Shown here in pieces: positions 47,536-58,400 of a stretch of 64,000 bases of DNA. Both the position numbers and the translations under genes were made by a program. Numbering within the stretch: position 1 is the stretch's first letter; each line of letters starts with the position of its first letter. The notes beneath the pieces were generated by a model. It was not told where the DNA came from and did no database searches. It worked only from the letters and a program-made list of their open reading frames with translations. The stretch is from Luidia sarsii (lineage: Eukaryota > Echinodermata > Asteroidea > Paxillosida > Luidiidae): positions 8,334,566 to 8,398,565 of the forward strand of contig OX465115.1 of the NCBI GenBank assembly GCA_949987565.1, written 5' to 3'.

Positions 47536-47959
47536 TAATACAAAATAATAAAAAATAAAATCATTCACAATCTTGGAATAGAAAATGATTCAGAACTACA
47601 TGTTTATTTCACAAACTTCATTCATCAGCCCAGTACGAATCAAGTTAGGACAATACATCACACACTTTTGAGTGATTTCGCGTCCCATAGCTACATCGAT
47701 GTCAATGAACTTTGCTACTCTGCCAAGTGATCGAAAACACATGACGCTGTGTTTACACAGCGGTTTCGTTACCGCTGTAGCCTAAATAGCGGACAAGATT
47801 TCGGAAGAAATGACTTAAATTTCAAGGATTAATACAAATAATAAAGTGGAAGGATCCATTTGAAAGGTTAGTTAACTGGTTTTGTAAAACTCCATTTATT
47901 CCTGTTATGTATCGGGAAATTTTCCCGTTATCCAAACGAAAACCGATGACGGCAGGCTA
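47536..47959. other. Unique stretch, no gene recognised
   Basis: AT-rich sequence; no coding or RNA feature seen. Confidence 0.55.
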
Positions 47960-48045
47960 TTACTAGTACTACCGGTACTACTAGTACTAGAACTACTACT
48001 ACTACTACTACTAAGTACTAGTCCTAGTACAATTCTACATGTACT
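47960..48045. repeat. TAC/TAG microsatellite
   Basis: TACTAGTACTACCGGTACTAC-type repeat directly left of the complete family G element. Confidence 0.9.
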
Positions 48046-48052
48046 GTTACTG

Positions 48053-48720
48053 TTAGTCTGAGTTAATTGCACCCTACAAGTCACCCTTTTGTTAAAGAAA
48101 GTTGGAATTTGGATTTTGGAGGGTCAGATGACTGTAGCGTCCAAGCTTTTCCGTATGTCAAATGCTACTACCTCTAAAATGTTTCGGCTGCCCGATTGAA
48201 ATCCCCAGATTTACCCCTGAAAACACCTGTATCATCGTCTTACGTGCCCACTTTTGGATTCAGTGAGAATCGCAGATTTCAATACTGACTCATTTGTATT
48301 ACTCACGGTTGAGAAAAAAAGGAGAAATTTCCCCTCTGTTGATCGAGAAGATTCTCTCCCGTCCGACGAGCTAAAAGGCGGCCATCTTTGATTTCAAATT
48401 ACAACGGTAGGCCTATACACGCAAATCAATGACATGTTGACAGGTCTGTATGTGCAGTGGGTCTGTGTGAGTGTGTGCACACGCATGCTGTTTTCTGAAC
48501 AGCGCAAAACCACTGAACATAAAAGTAGGCGCGTAGGAGGTGATTCAGGTGTTTTCGGGCGTAGATCTGGTGATTTTGGTTTGGGAAGTCAAAACATTTT
48601 AGAGAAAGTAACATTAGATATATGGAAAAGCTTGGACGCTACAGTCACCTGACCCTCCAAATTCCAAATTTCGGGGGAAAAAAGGGTGACTTGTCGGGTT
48701 CAAGTTACTCGGATTACTGT
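48053..48720. mobile_element. Complete foldback element, family G (~0.67 kb)
   Basis: Terminal inverted repeats of about 100 bp: left about 48053-48157 (from TAGTCTGAG, through GGAGGGTCAGATGACTGTAG, to GCGTCCAAGCTTTTCC) and right about 48619-48720 (GGAAAAGCTTGGACGC to CAAGTTACTCGG). The inner 20 bp (GCGTCCAAGCTTTTCC side) is the best conserved. The interior resembles 41030-41250. No coding frame with a recognisable transposase. TAC/TAG repeats lie on both sides. Confidence 0.85.
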
Positions 48721-48802
48721 ACTGTGGTACAGTACATGTACTTACAAGTACTACTACAGTACTACTAGTTACTACTATAGACCTAGTACTATTACTAGTA
48801 AT
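48721..48802. repeat. TAC/TAG and GTACAT repeat tract
   Basis: Imperfect AGTACTACTACAGTACTACTAG repeat right of the family G element. Confidence 0.88.
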
Positions 48803-49058
48803 ATGCCCTTTTCACACAATGTTATTACCCAGGTAATCTCGGGGTTAGCAAAGAAATTAACCCCGAGATTACCACTTAAGGTAATTTGGAGCATTCAAAC
48901 CACTTCTTGAGGTTAAAAATTTTCTGGGTTAACTGCCTCAAAACCACACTTAACCCGGGGTATTTCTAACCCTGCTCGCGAGGTGGGTTAACCCACCAAT
49001 CTCTGGGTTAAAGGCGGCCTTGAGACAAATCTTCAGGGTATCATTGGATGTGTGAATG
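48803..49058. mobile_element. Possible small MITE with a TTTTCACAC end
   Basis: The left side begins ATGCCCTTTTCACACAATG and the right side is CATTGGATGTGTGAATGC, a loose inverted pair. The inside is rich in GGGTTA/TAACCC and holds a perfect hairpin (48832-48873). No clear target duplication, so the boundaries are uncertain. Confidence 0.3.
48832..48873. repeat. Perfect 16-bp hairpin
   Basis: Arms GGTAATCTCGGGGTTA (48832-48847) and TAACCCCGAGATTACC (48858-48873) with a 10-base loop GCAAAGAAAT. Confidence 0.95.
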
Positions 49059-50256
49059 CTCGCCCAGTTTTCCAACCCGGGTACATTCGTTGAGCTGTCA
49101 GCGTGCTCAGCAAACATGAGAAAGGAAATCAGGGCGCTGATTGGACTGCAATGACATATTGCCTTTCGTAGCTGGTACCTTGTTGTAGCAGTTTTCCGTC
49201 CACTTATTATTAATAAAGCCGGTAACTCGTAATATTGTTTAGTTTGTAACATGAACTACAGGGCACCAATCTTGACCGCAACAACCACGCATGCGCGCAA
49301 AATTTCTTTCTAGCATTTTGCGATTGACACAATGGCGCCAGACGACCAGTAAAATTGATAGGGATAAAACAAACAAAAAACTCTTCTTCTGGACAAAACC
49401 GGAAGTGCCGTCATATTGAAATTTCTAACAATTTCAGGTCAATGTCAACTCACTTTGTAGAATTCGTTAACATTCATGATGTCATCCACTTCTCGAGCGC
49501 CCTCTAGTGGCAGGTTGAACAATGTCAGAAATGTATTTTCATTCAATGTCTACATGGTGAAGTTTGAGAAAATGGTTTTAAATTCTGAAGGAACATTGCC
49601 TCTCACCTAGACAATGCACGTGCCATGTTTAAGATTCATGACATATATGTACGTGTGGAAACATACCTGAAGTTACAAGAAAAACCAACTCAAATTATAA
49701 AAAAATCATAAAAAATCACAAGTTTGAGTTAATGAGTGTGATTTGTTTACATTGAGGGGTACAGGCTACTCTTTCCAATGATACCATGCATATGCTGCCA
49801 TTAGTTTTACAACACCTTTTAAAATAGAAAAAAATCCAAATTATGCCAATTGCATGATTTTGAAGCATGTGTGTGCTGACAACGTCATGGGGCTTCAATC
49901 CATGGTCACAGTGTCAGTTTGTAATGCAGATGGCAGCAGTGTTATTGTATGTCCTTGTACTGTTGTACATAATGGAGGGGGAGGGATTGCTTGGTTTGTG
50001 GGCCTTGGACAGTCAGTGCATTCTGTATTGTACCAATACAGCCAATGTAAGATATAGTGGGGAGAGAGGGATGAGATAGAAAGGGGAGAGAGGGAGAAAA
50101 GGAGGGTTAGAGGGGTTAAGTACATGTACACACCTTTATATAAAGAGGGATGGATGGTTGGGGAGTGGGAGCACAGAAAGCAATGTTTATGCCAAGTGCT
50201 GATGAGGTTCTTGCTGGGTGTCTGGGCAGTAGACAGTCACTACACAGGGCAGTACA
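49059..50256. other. Unique sequence, no gene recognised
   Basis: No exon or RNA gene recognised. A purine-rich GGGGAGAGAGGGA tract lies at about 50058-50110. Confidence 0.55.
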
Positions 50257-50460
50257 GCTAATGCAATCGTTTTGCAATGATAGTTCTTCTGGTTTTCAGA
50301 TCTCCACCAAAGAACAGTGTAGGTCTTTCTTCAGAAAGAAAAGTAAAAGAAAAGGAAACATTTCTAGTTGCCTTTGGAACGCAAAGAAAAATTCCTCTTT
50401 TTCCTTTCGGTCTGCACTGGTTATTGACTAGAACTTTCATAATACCTGAGTTACTGTCAG
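50257..50460 (+). repeat. Very degenerate relative of the satellite element (possible)
   Basis: TTCTGGTTTTCAGATCTCCA, GGTCTTTCTTCAGAAAGAAAAG and GGAAACATTTCTAGTTGCC follow the order of the satellite's CTGGTTTTCAGATTTTCAAC, GGTCTTTCTTCGGG and GTATGTTTCTAGTT. Similarity is patchy, so this could be an old dispersed copy or chance. Confidence 0.35.
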
Positions 50461-50625
50461 TCAGTGACTCATCAAGAATGTCTACACCAAGCGTACCTAC
50501 ATGTATGATGGCAATATTACATGTACCGGGTACATTACATACATTTTTGAAGTAATATTAATTGTATTTTCAATGTAATGGCAACCCCCTCTGTGACACA
50601 TTAACAGCTGGGTCAACATACTTTC

Positions 50626-51839
50626 TAAGGCTGTTGTCGACAAGGCTTTTGTCGACATTGTCGCGACAAAGAAAATATTCCGACATGTCGACAAGGTTTT
50701 TCGGTTGTCGCGACAAAAACAATAAAATACATTAGCCTATCTCTAGTCATAATGGCCAATCTCTGAAAAGAAGGGAATAAAAAGGGAACAAAAAATCCTA
50801 AAATTGTGCGCTGAGCATTTCATTTTTGCTTATCCACGCCACAAAATAATAGTTACTAAACATGTTGGAAGTTGGAAGGGATCGCGACGCGACCAAAGAA
50901 AATCGTTCACCGAACGCATTTTGCCATTACGATGTACAGTGTAAATACTGTCACTACTGTGTAGCGCACGTTTCTATGGCCGGTCGTCAGCAGTACAGTA
51001 GCTGGTATACGTTGCTGCATCGCATGCATTTAATACACGTGCGTACGGGATACCAGTGCAATGCAGAGATCGGGAAAGATCGTGGACGTCCGAGGGAAGG
51101 ATCGAGAAATGAGATCGCACGTGCGTCGCGGTCGGTACCCAGTTGAAAGTAGCCGCATGTTTGGGCCCAAAATCCCGGCGGCCGCGTATTTTATTTCGTT
51201 GAAAAATGGACCGGAAGTACATTATGTACATCGGAAAAAGGCCTCCTTTGCCGCATACGTTCTAGGTTTGTCTGAATGTATGGCTGAATACGCGGCCTCC
51301 TCCGTTTTGGGGCCCAATACGCAGCTGGTTTTTGGGTGCCCAATACGCGGCTACCTTTAGCTAGGTTCGGACGGTGACGTCTTTTCTTTTCACTGAAATT
51401 ATCTGGTTCTCCAACTGTACATGTGTACATAGCCAATTGGAAAGCCACTGCAGCCGCTGTGCAGCGAATTCATAAATATTCACTATTTCTTGCAGTGAGA
51501 ACGCACGCATCGCCGATCGATGACGTCATGAATAAACAATGAGCAATCGCTTTTTTATGATTTTTTTAGAAAATTACGACTGTAACACCCAATATCGGCA
51601 CAAAAATTATTTTGTTGTGTATAATCTTAAATACGAAAGCCATTAAATATGAAATTTTATTGAAATTAGGATTATCCATGAAAACTAATTTCACAAGTTC
51701 ACAACTATGGCGGTTTGACATGCCCCATTCCTTTAATACCTAAAAAAAAATCCGACATTGTAACTACAGATTTTTGACTAAATCGGGTCTCTGTCGCGAC
51801 AATGTCGACAAGAATTTTTTCTCACGACAACAGCCTTAA
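50626..51839. mobile_element. hAT-type non-autonomous element H2 (1214 bp)
   Basis: Ends are TAAGGCTGTTGTCG (50626) and CGACAACAGCCTTA (51839), an exact 14-bp inverted pair with further inverted GTCGACATTGTCGCGACA sequence inside each end. The flanks are exact 8-bp direct repeats ATACTTTC (50618-50625 and 51840-51847). End sequence and 8-bp duplication fit the hAT superfamily. No transposase frame is present. It ends about 0.5 kb upstream of the USP48 start codon. Confidence 0.9.
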
Positions 51840-51847
51840 TACTTTCA

Positions 51848-52359
51848 GACATGTATATAAAAACCAACAAAAGAGGCCATTCAGGGAAGAAAATACAAAG
51901 CCAAAAGAAATTTGTACACTATTGTGTGGAAGCAACATGGTCCAAGTGGTCAAGTAATTGGATAATGGTACTGAAAGTGTTAAAGTTTGCATGTACATGT
52001 ACTGTACATGAACCACTAATAGAGTACTTTGTAGTTCATGTACGCTAGCGGTAGACAATATTATTGCTCAGTTTTAGTTGTACATAGGTATGAAGTGACA
52101 TCACCAGCCCCTTTTCACCAGAGAGGCAGGTGGGGACAATGAATTAAAGGGTGCACTGACAGCAATAATTGTGCTGATATTATTCCCCTCTAAAAGAAAT
52201 TCTCTTTCAAGGGGCTTAAAAGTCTCTTTAAGGTCTCTTTTACCCCAGGGCCTAAATGATGTCTTGCAAAAGGTGTTATGTCAGTGGGTTCACTGGTAGT
52301 CAGCTCCAGAAATTCACCCTATTCGTCACTGTTGATTTACAGGTTAGTCTGCCATCAAA
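51848..52359 (+). promoter_or_regulatory. Upstream region and 5' untranslated part of USP48 (boundaries unknown)
   Basis: About 0.5 kb separates the hAT element from the USP48 start codon. No TATA box stands out and no initiator can be chosen from sequence alone. ACAGGTTAGT at 52340-52349 could be a cryptic donor or the end of a 5' untranslated exon. The context AAAATGC gives A at -3 for the start codon. Confidence 0.35.
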
Positions 52360-52493
52360 ATGCCAACAAAAATGCAGCTAGAGAAAGCCAGTTGGCAGTG
52401 GACTGAAACAACAAGCCCTGACAGTGTCACGCCTGAACATGTGCAGCTAGCATATCGTGTTGGACTACCTGTCTGTCAGCGCAACATCTGTAG
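52360..52493 (+). CDS. USP48: USP48 coding exon 1
   Basis: Starts at ATG ([16 protein letters not shown], matching human MAPRLQLEKAAWRWAE in position and spacing) and ends after CQRNIC plus AG, followed by donor GTATGT. Phase 2. The in-frame match over the first codons fixes the start. Confidence 0.93.
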
Positions 52494-55400
52494 GTATGTT
52501 TGTTAGATTGGACAAATTGTCCAATCAGAACAAGTTCTTTTACCCCAAGTTAAAGCATGATATTTGTGAAATAAGTTTGGGGGTGGTTTTGTTTTTTAAG
52601 AAATAAAGGACATATTTTTTGGAAGATACTGTACCTGTAAACCTACCGGTATGTAAAAGGGTTGAGTCTTCATAGTGATTTTGAAAACTGGTCCCGACTT
52701 TGGTGCAATGGCGAAGGTCAAAACTAGTGTCCTGAATGTCTTGCATAAATATAGCATAAATCATCCAAACAAATAGATGCCGAAAGTCCCATGCTCTGTT
52801 TCAGAAACAGACAGACTTCGAGTTTTTGTCTTGTTCTTGTTGTTGCCAAAAAGTCCATGGACAAAGCACTTTTGGCATTTTGTATTGATCTAGCAAAGGA
52901 CATGTACATGTACGTGTACATGTATGATGCAACCGTGGTCAGAGGGGATCAACACCATGCCACCATTCATCTCATATTCAAAATTTAACATTCATTTGTA
53001 CATATTGGGCCATCAATTTTGGCTGATTCTGGTGCTATACAAGAAACATTAGTATTAATTATTAAAGGCATTGACCAGTCTTTGTCACCATTAAGCACCC
53101 TTGACTTGCTACCTTCACCATGAACAGCCTGAAATCAACTTGGAATTAAATATGAATTTTTTTATCATATCCCCGAGACTTTGTGCGCTAAATTTGAACT
53201 TACAGTATGTTTTGGTGTAGGCAATAAGTGTCTAAATTTGATCCCCTGATGGGATGCCAAATTTCGTGAAACTTTTTACCTCATGTTATGTAGTCAGCAT
53301 GATGCAAAAAGGCCTAGATGCTCTGTTTTAAAAAAAAGAGCATAGAGAAAGAGAAAGGTCCTGCTAGGATCAAAATGTCAGGTCCACTAAAATGTGAGAA
53401 TTTTTTGTATTGTCTGTTTTTGCTTTGACAGCCCTTTAAAGCCTGGGCAGACTGCCTAGTACATTTATGGTGCAACCGTAGGTCTCAGAGGATCGTTACT
53501 ATCTCAAAACGGGCTACACTAGAATTTGAACCTGAGCCTCTGGTTTAATGAATCAGTAATGTAGCTACAGTACATGTACATGTAGGTGAGGGGTCCTCCC
53601 AAATAGTCAACTACTTACTTTTTCTTTACTGGGGTGGGGTGGGATACCACTGGGAGTGCCAAATCAGAAGGAAATGACCATCAATATCAGACCCCTTTTA
53701 TCAGATACATGTACAACGAGATGTACTGTACACATGTAATCAGGGATCAGGGAATTGAGTTTAGAGTTAGTTTTGGGATTGTGTTAGGATTCCTGCTGCT
53801 TTGGGATCACACAAAGCATTGCAGAGTGAGTTTGGCATGTCTGCCTCAAACAGGGGTAAGTACAGGGGGAATGGTAAAACATGTTCACTAATTCTATTGT
53901 ATTCAAACAAACAAAGGAAAAACTGACTGGGAACTGTTGAACAATTTGAAAAATTGGCCAGAAAACTTTGAGTGGACCGGGACTTGAACCCAAGGTGGCC
54001 TCCCAAATAGTCAACTAGTCTTTGCCGGGTGGGGGCGGGGTTGAATTGCTTCTGAATGGCGCCCCCACTCCGGCAAAGACTAGTTGACTATTTGGGAGGC
54101 CTCCATCTAAGGGCTGGATAGCTCAGATGAAAGAGCACTGGTACGTTAGTCCAGAGGTCTCGGGTTCAAGTTCTGGTCCAGTCAAAGTTTTCTTTGCCAA
54201 TTTTTCAAATAATTCTATTGTAGACGGAACTGCAAAGGCAACCCCAATTGTCTAGTTGGACTAGGAGAGAAAGACTGGCTGTGTGAAATCAGTGATGATC
54301 ATTGGCATGAACTTGATGACCCTAATCTAGAGAGGAGACCACAGGTATAGTACATGGAATTGTGCATATTTGTTTATTTTTACTAATAGAAAATATATTT
54401 TATTGAGAAAAATTCAAGATGTTTCTAATTGAATTAAATATTACAAATTTCTTCATTCAGTTTCATCTACCATAGCAGAACTGAACCATTGAATTTGTAA
54501 CCCTATTTTCAGGTACATGTATTGTCAAACAGTTTCATCAGCTTGCTAAACAATTTTTGTACATGTATGGGTTTTTTTCCAAAGCACACATTTTCTGTTC
54601 AGGGTAAATGATTTGTGCTAAGTAGTGTTGTATAGGCCTACATAAATCGAATTTGTCAGGTGCCACTTTTACATTACAGGATTTTGTGAATTTGCATACA
54701 TATAGACATTGAATAGCATCTGATTTAATTGTTCCTCTACACACTACATTTTTTATTCTAATCCCTTGATACCAATGTGTAAGTAATGTGTTCCTTATGC
54801 TTTTTACAACTGTAGTCAGCGAACAAAAATTAAGATTATTATGTTTCGATTGATTTGTTCTGCCCCCCCCCCCGATCTCGGTCGTTCATTGATGGATTCA
54901 AATTAATTTGGCAGGGTAATAGAGAATTACATAATGAACATTTAGGCCTACATGTATATTCAATTTTATTTGAATAAATTAATGTTTTGTCTAATTATTG
55001 CTCATTAATTATTCATGATTCCATTTAGGGACTTTTTTAATCTTTTTGGTGTTTTTTTATTTAATTCCCCATATCAAAGACTCTGTTTGCAGTGTTTGGA
55101 TGAATTTCACAATTATAATGAAACACAAAGAACCAACAATTGCATGCAGCAATATTGATGAGCTAATTATTCAAAATATTTCCTGACAGAAATAAACTAT
55201 GCACTTCGGATGCTGTGCTTTTATGTCAATGTGTAAGTCAATGGAAAAAAATCCATCAAACTACACCATGGCCATGAAAAACGTTCATTGTCAGAGAATT
55301 GCACCTCCAATTTTAATAAAATTGGTGTCAAAATGTGTCTTATAATCTGGCCAAAAAAGTAATAAAGCCTCAGCATGCAGACAAAAATCACTGAGACGCT

Positions 55401-58400
55401 ATAAACAAAATACAAGGGGGGACAAAATCCCCCCCCCTCCGGCTCTTTGAGGGTTAAGCCCTACAAGCAGTCTGATTAGAACTCACCCTTGCTCCATTGA
55501 TCACACAACATCTATGCTGTATGTTATCCCTCCTTCACTCTTCACTGGGTCTGTTTTCCCTTCATCATTCAACTCATAACTGAAGTCCTGCGTCACACTT
55601 CTAAGGATTTTGATTAAGATGCAAAAAACAATTAGTTGTAAACCTGGTTGCAGTAGTTTGAGGATCACACAAAGAGAGTTGGGGGAGAGGCAGATATAAG
55701 ATGCCATTGGAATGGCAAGAAACCTGGAAGGCACACCTGCATGATATGAACCACTCTATGGTACTGTACTAGTGTGTACATGTACCTGACAGTGACATAA
55801 AAAAGGGATTTTCCATGTTTAGTTTTAATTATACGTGTGTATGCAGTGGTTATTCACATAAGATGAGGATCGGTGAAGTGGAGCCACACTCCCATGGGGG
55901 ATGCAATCAGCGTTTTGTATTCTGTTTACATGCATATTGCTGTGCTCTTTGAAGCAAGTGTTTTCTTAAAATAACCTTTTTTGAATAACTTTTTTCTCTG
56001 TCTCTCAGAATGCTTTTGTTGGTTTGAAAAACCTTGGAGCCACCTGCTATGTCAACACATTCCTACAAGTGAGAATTACACAATGATCTTTATACATACA
56101 TATACATGTAATTATAATCAATATGATCTTTCAACTTTCAGAAGTATGTCATGAATAAGTGCATCTTGACAGGATCCCACTTTACCATTGGTTATGTTAA
56201 TTATCATTCACCACTTTGTGCGAGGACCTCTGAATTTGAAGCACCAATGGTGTTGCCGTGTGCTGGGCCCTCCAAATCTGGGCACCAGTATGTCCAAAAT
56301 TTAAACAAAGTCTCTTTTCAGTATAACTCAAAGCTATATTTAGCATGACAAACCCCTATTTTGACATAAGTTGCCGCAAGAATTGCCAGATTAGTGGCAA
56401 TAATTGCTCTATTGTGGGAACATTACTTTATATGATCGAGTGATAGGTCACTGCCACTGAAAACAGAATGCTGGCATGTCCTACGCTACAGCCCAACAGA
56501 AAATGGACAGTCAATGGAAATGCAGCAAGGCCTAGAAAACCTCGAAACCTGGGCCCAACAGTGGGGAATGCGCTTCAATGCCAATAAATGCAGTATGTTG
56601 AGCATCCGAAACAAATCTACACACTTCTACATCCTCAACAACACCATCCTAAAGCACGTATCTGATATCCACTACCTGGGCATTCACTTTTCTTCAGACC
56701 TCAAATGGAACTTACATGTATCCAACACCACCAAAAGAACAAACTCCACATTAGGATTCCTACGAAGGAACCTCAGAAACTGCCCACCAAGCTGTAGACG
56801 GACAGCCTACATGGCCCTGGTGCGATCGGCGCTGGAATATGGGGCAGTGGTTTGGGACCCCTATTCAATAACCAACATAGACCGCCTTGAACGTATCCAA
56901 CATCGCGCTGCTCGTTTCATTACCGGTGATTACACATCACGTAAAACAGGATGTATCACTGAAATGCTGCAATCTCTAAAATTACAGCCCCTTCAGTTGA
57001 GATGGAATCAACTACACCTGATACTCCTGTACAAGGTGGCAAAGGGACTGGTAACAGCTATCCCCTCACACCTATACCTAACACCAAGGAAAAAAGGAAG
57101 ATTAATTCGCCCGAGAAAACTTGATGGCTCAACCTCATCCTCATCAAATCCCATAGCAAATTCCATTGCCGTAAACTCCAAATGCTTCAAAGCATCCTGG
57201 TGCAATACAGACCAACTCAAAAACTCCTTCTTCAATAGGACAGTCATAGACTGGAATCACCTAAACGAGAACCTTGTTCAAGCTGACTCGGTTGAGAGGT
57301 TCAGAACCCTCCTCGGCCATGGATCACACTCAGTCTAATTCACCAGCGTTCACCCTCTCTCTCCGTCGCGTTAATGCCAGAATTGGTTTCTGCAACGTAC
57401 CCATACAGATACAGATACAGATACAGCCCAACAGAAACTGGACAGTCAATGGAAATGTCTTCACCACAAATTCAATGCTCGGTTTGGATTGACCACCTTG
57501 AAGATTTGTCCACATGGATTGGAGGCCAGTCTGCAGTCCAAGGGCATCAGTACATTCGCTACTCGGACACGGAACATATGTAGTAGCACTACTCTCCACT
57601 AAGGCTGGGTCGGTACATTTGATGAAAATAATAAAATACATAAAAAAATACAGCGAGGTTGGTTGTAGGACAATGTAACCAAAAGGGTTAACGTGCCACC
57701 CATTGAGTAGTTGATACTTGATAGCGGTGTGCTTCAAAACTATGGTTGTTGGTTTTCCCATAGTAATGCAAAAAGGCACAGTCAAACTTTTAAGGACAAA
57801 TAAAACATCAAAAAGCAATTTAAAGGCAAGGTTTAAAAAAGTCTTTCCATCATATTAAATTCAACTGCTCATAAATGTACAAAAGTGGAGGTAACCTTTA
57901 TTTCCTTTGAATGAAGTATGCATACGAAAGGTCACGTTGGCTAACAAGCTGCACGCGCTCTCTTCCCAGCGCTTACACTTGCTCCATGTTTGAATGCAGG
58001 CACACAGTCTCACAGCCACAGCGTGGGCAATGTTTTGGTTTTTTTCTGAACGAATGAACTTTTCCATCTGAGCCGGATTGGATGCAAAACCTTTGGCATG
58101 ATTGAGTTTGGTTTTTGTTCCTCCTTGTAACATTATTGCAATGCCGGGGCCTCGTGCAGACGTTGAAGTTGCAAGACACACTAACACAACGCCCCTGTTG
58201 ATTGGACGGCCCGTAATGACCGAACAGCGCACATCGACTAAGCCTATTGGCGAACTCTTTATTATCGATTTGTTGCATTGATGAGATGGGGATTTTGCTC
58301 CTCTTGAAAATATAAATCCAAATGCAGCTGAACGTCTATTGGGGGAAATCTGTACACCGATTCCCGACCGGTTCTGGGACGCCAGTTCCCGGTTTAAAAA

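Larger units (their letters stand above)
52494..54223 (+). other. USP48 intron 1 with old repeat pieces and an inverted SINE pair
   Basis: 1.73 kb, GTATGT...TTGTAG. It holds single degenerate relatives of the satellite element (52780-52880, 53160-53340), a Penelope-like scrap (53345-53395), a partial SINE-arm copy (about 53594-53640) and the inverted SINE pair ending at the acceptor. Confidence 0.85.

Noticed and set aside
54112..54183. Functional tRNA gene
   Set aside because: The fold is tRNA-like but the T stem is mostly wobble pairs, no terminator follows, and a SINE body with a target duplication is attached.
57330..57818. 162-codon minus-strand frame over the LINE tail
   Set aside because: It runs antisense through the (ATACAG)n tail and target duplication, so it joins unrelated sequences.
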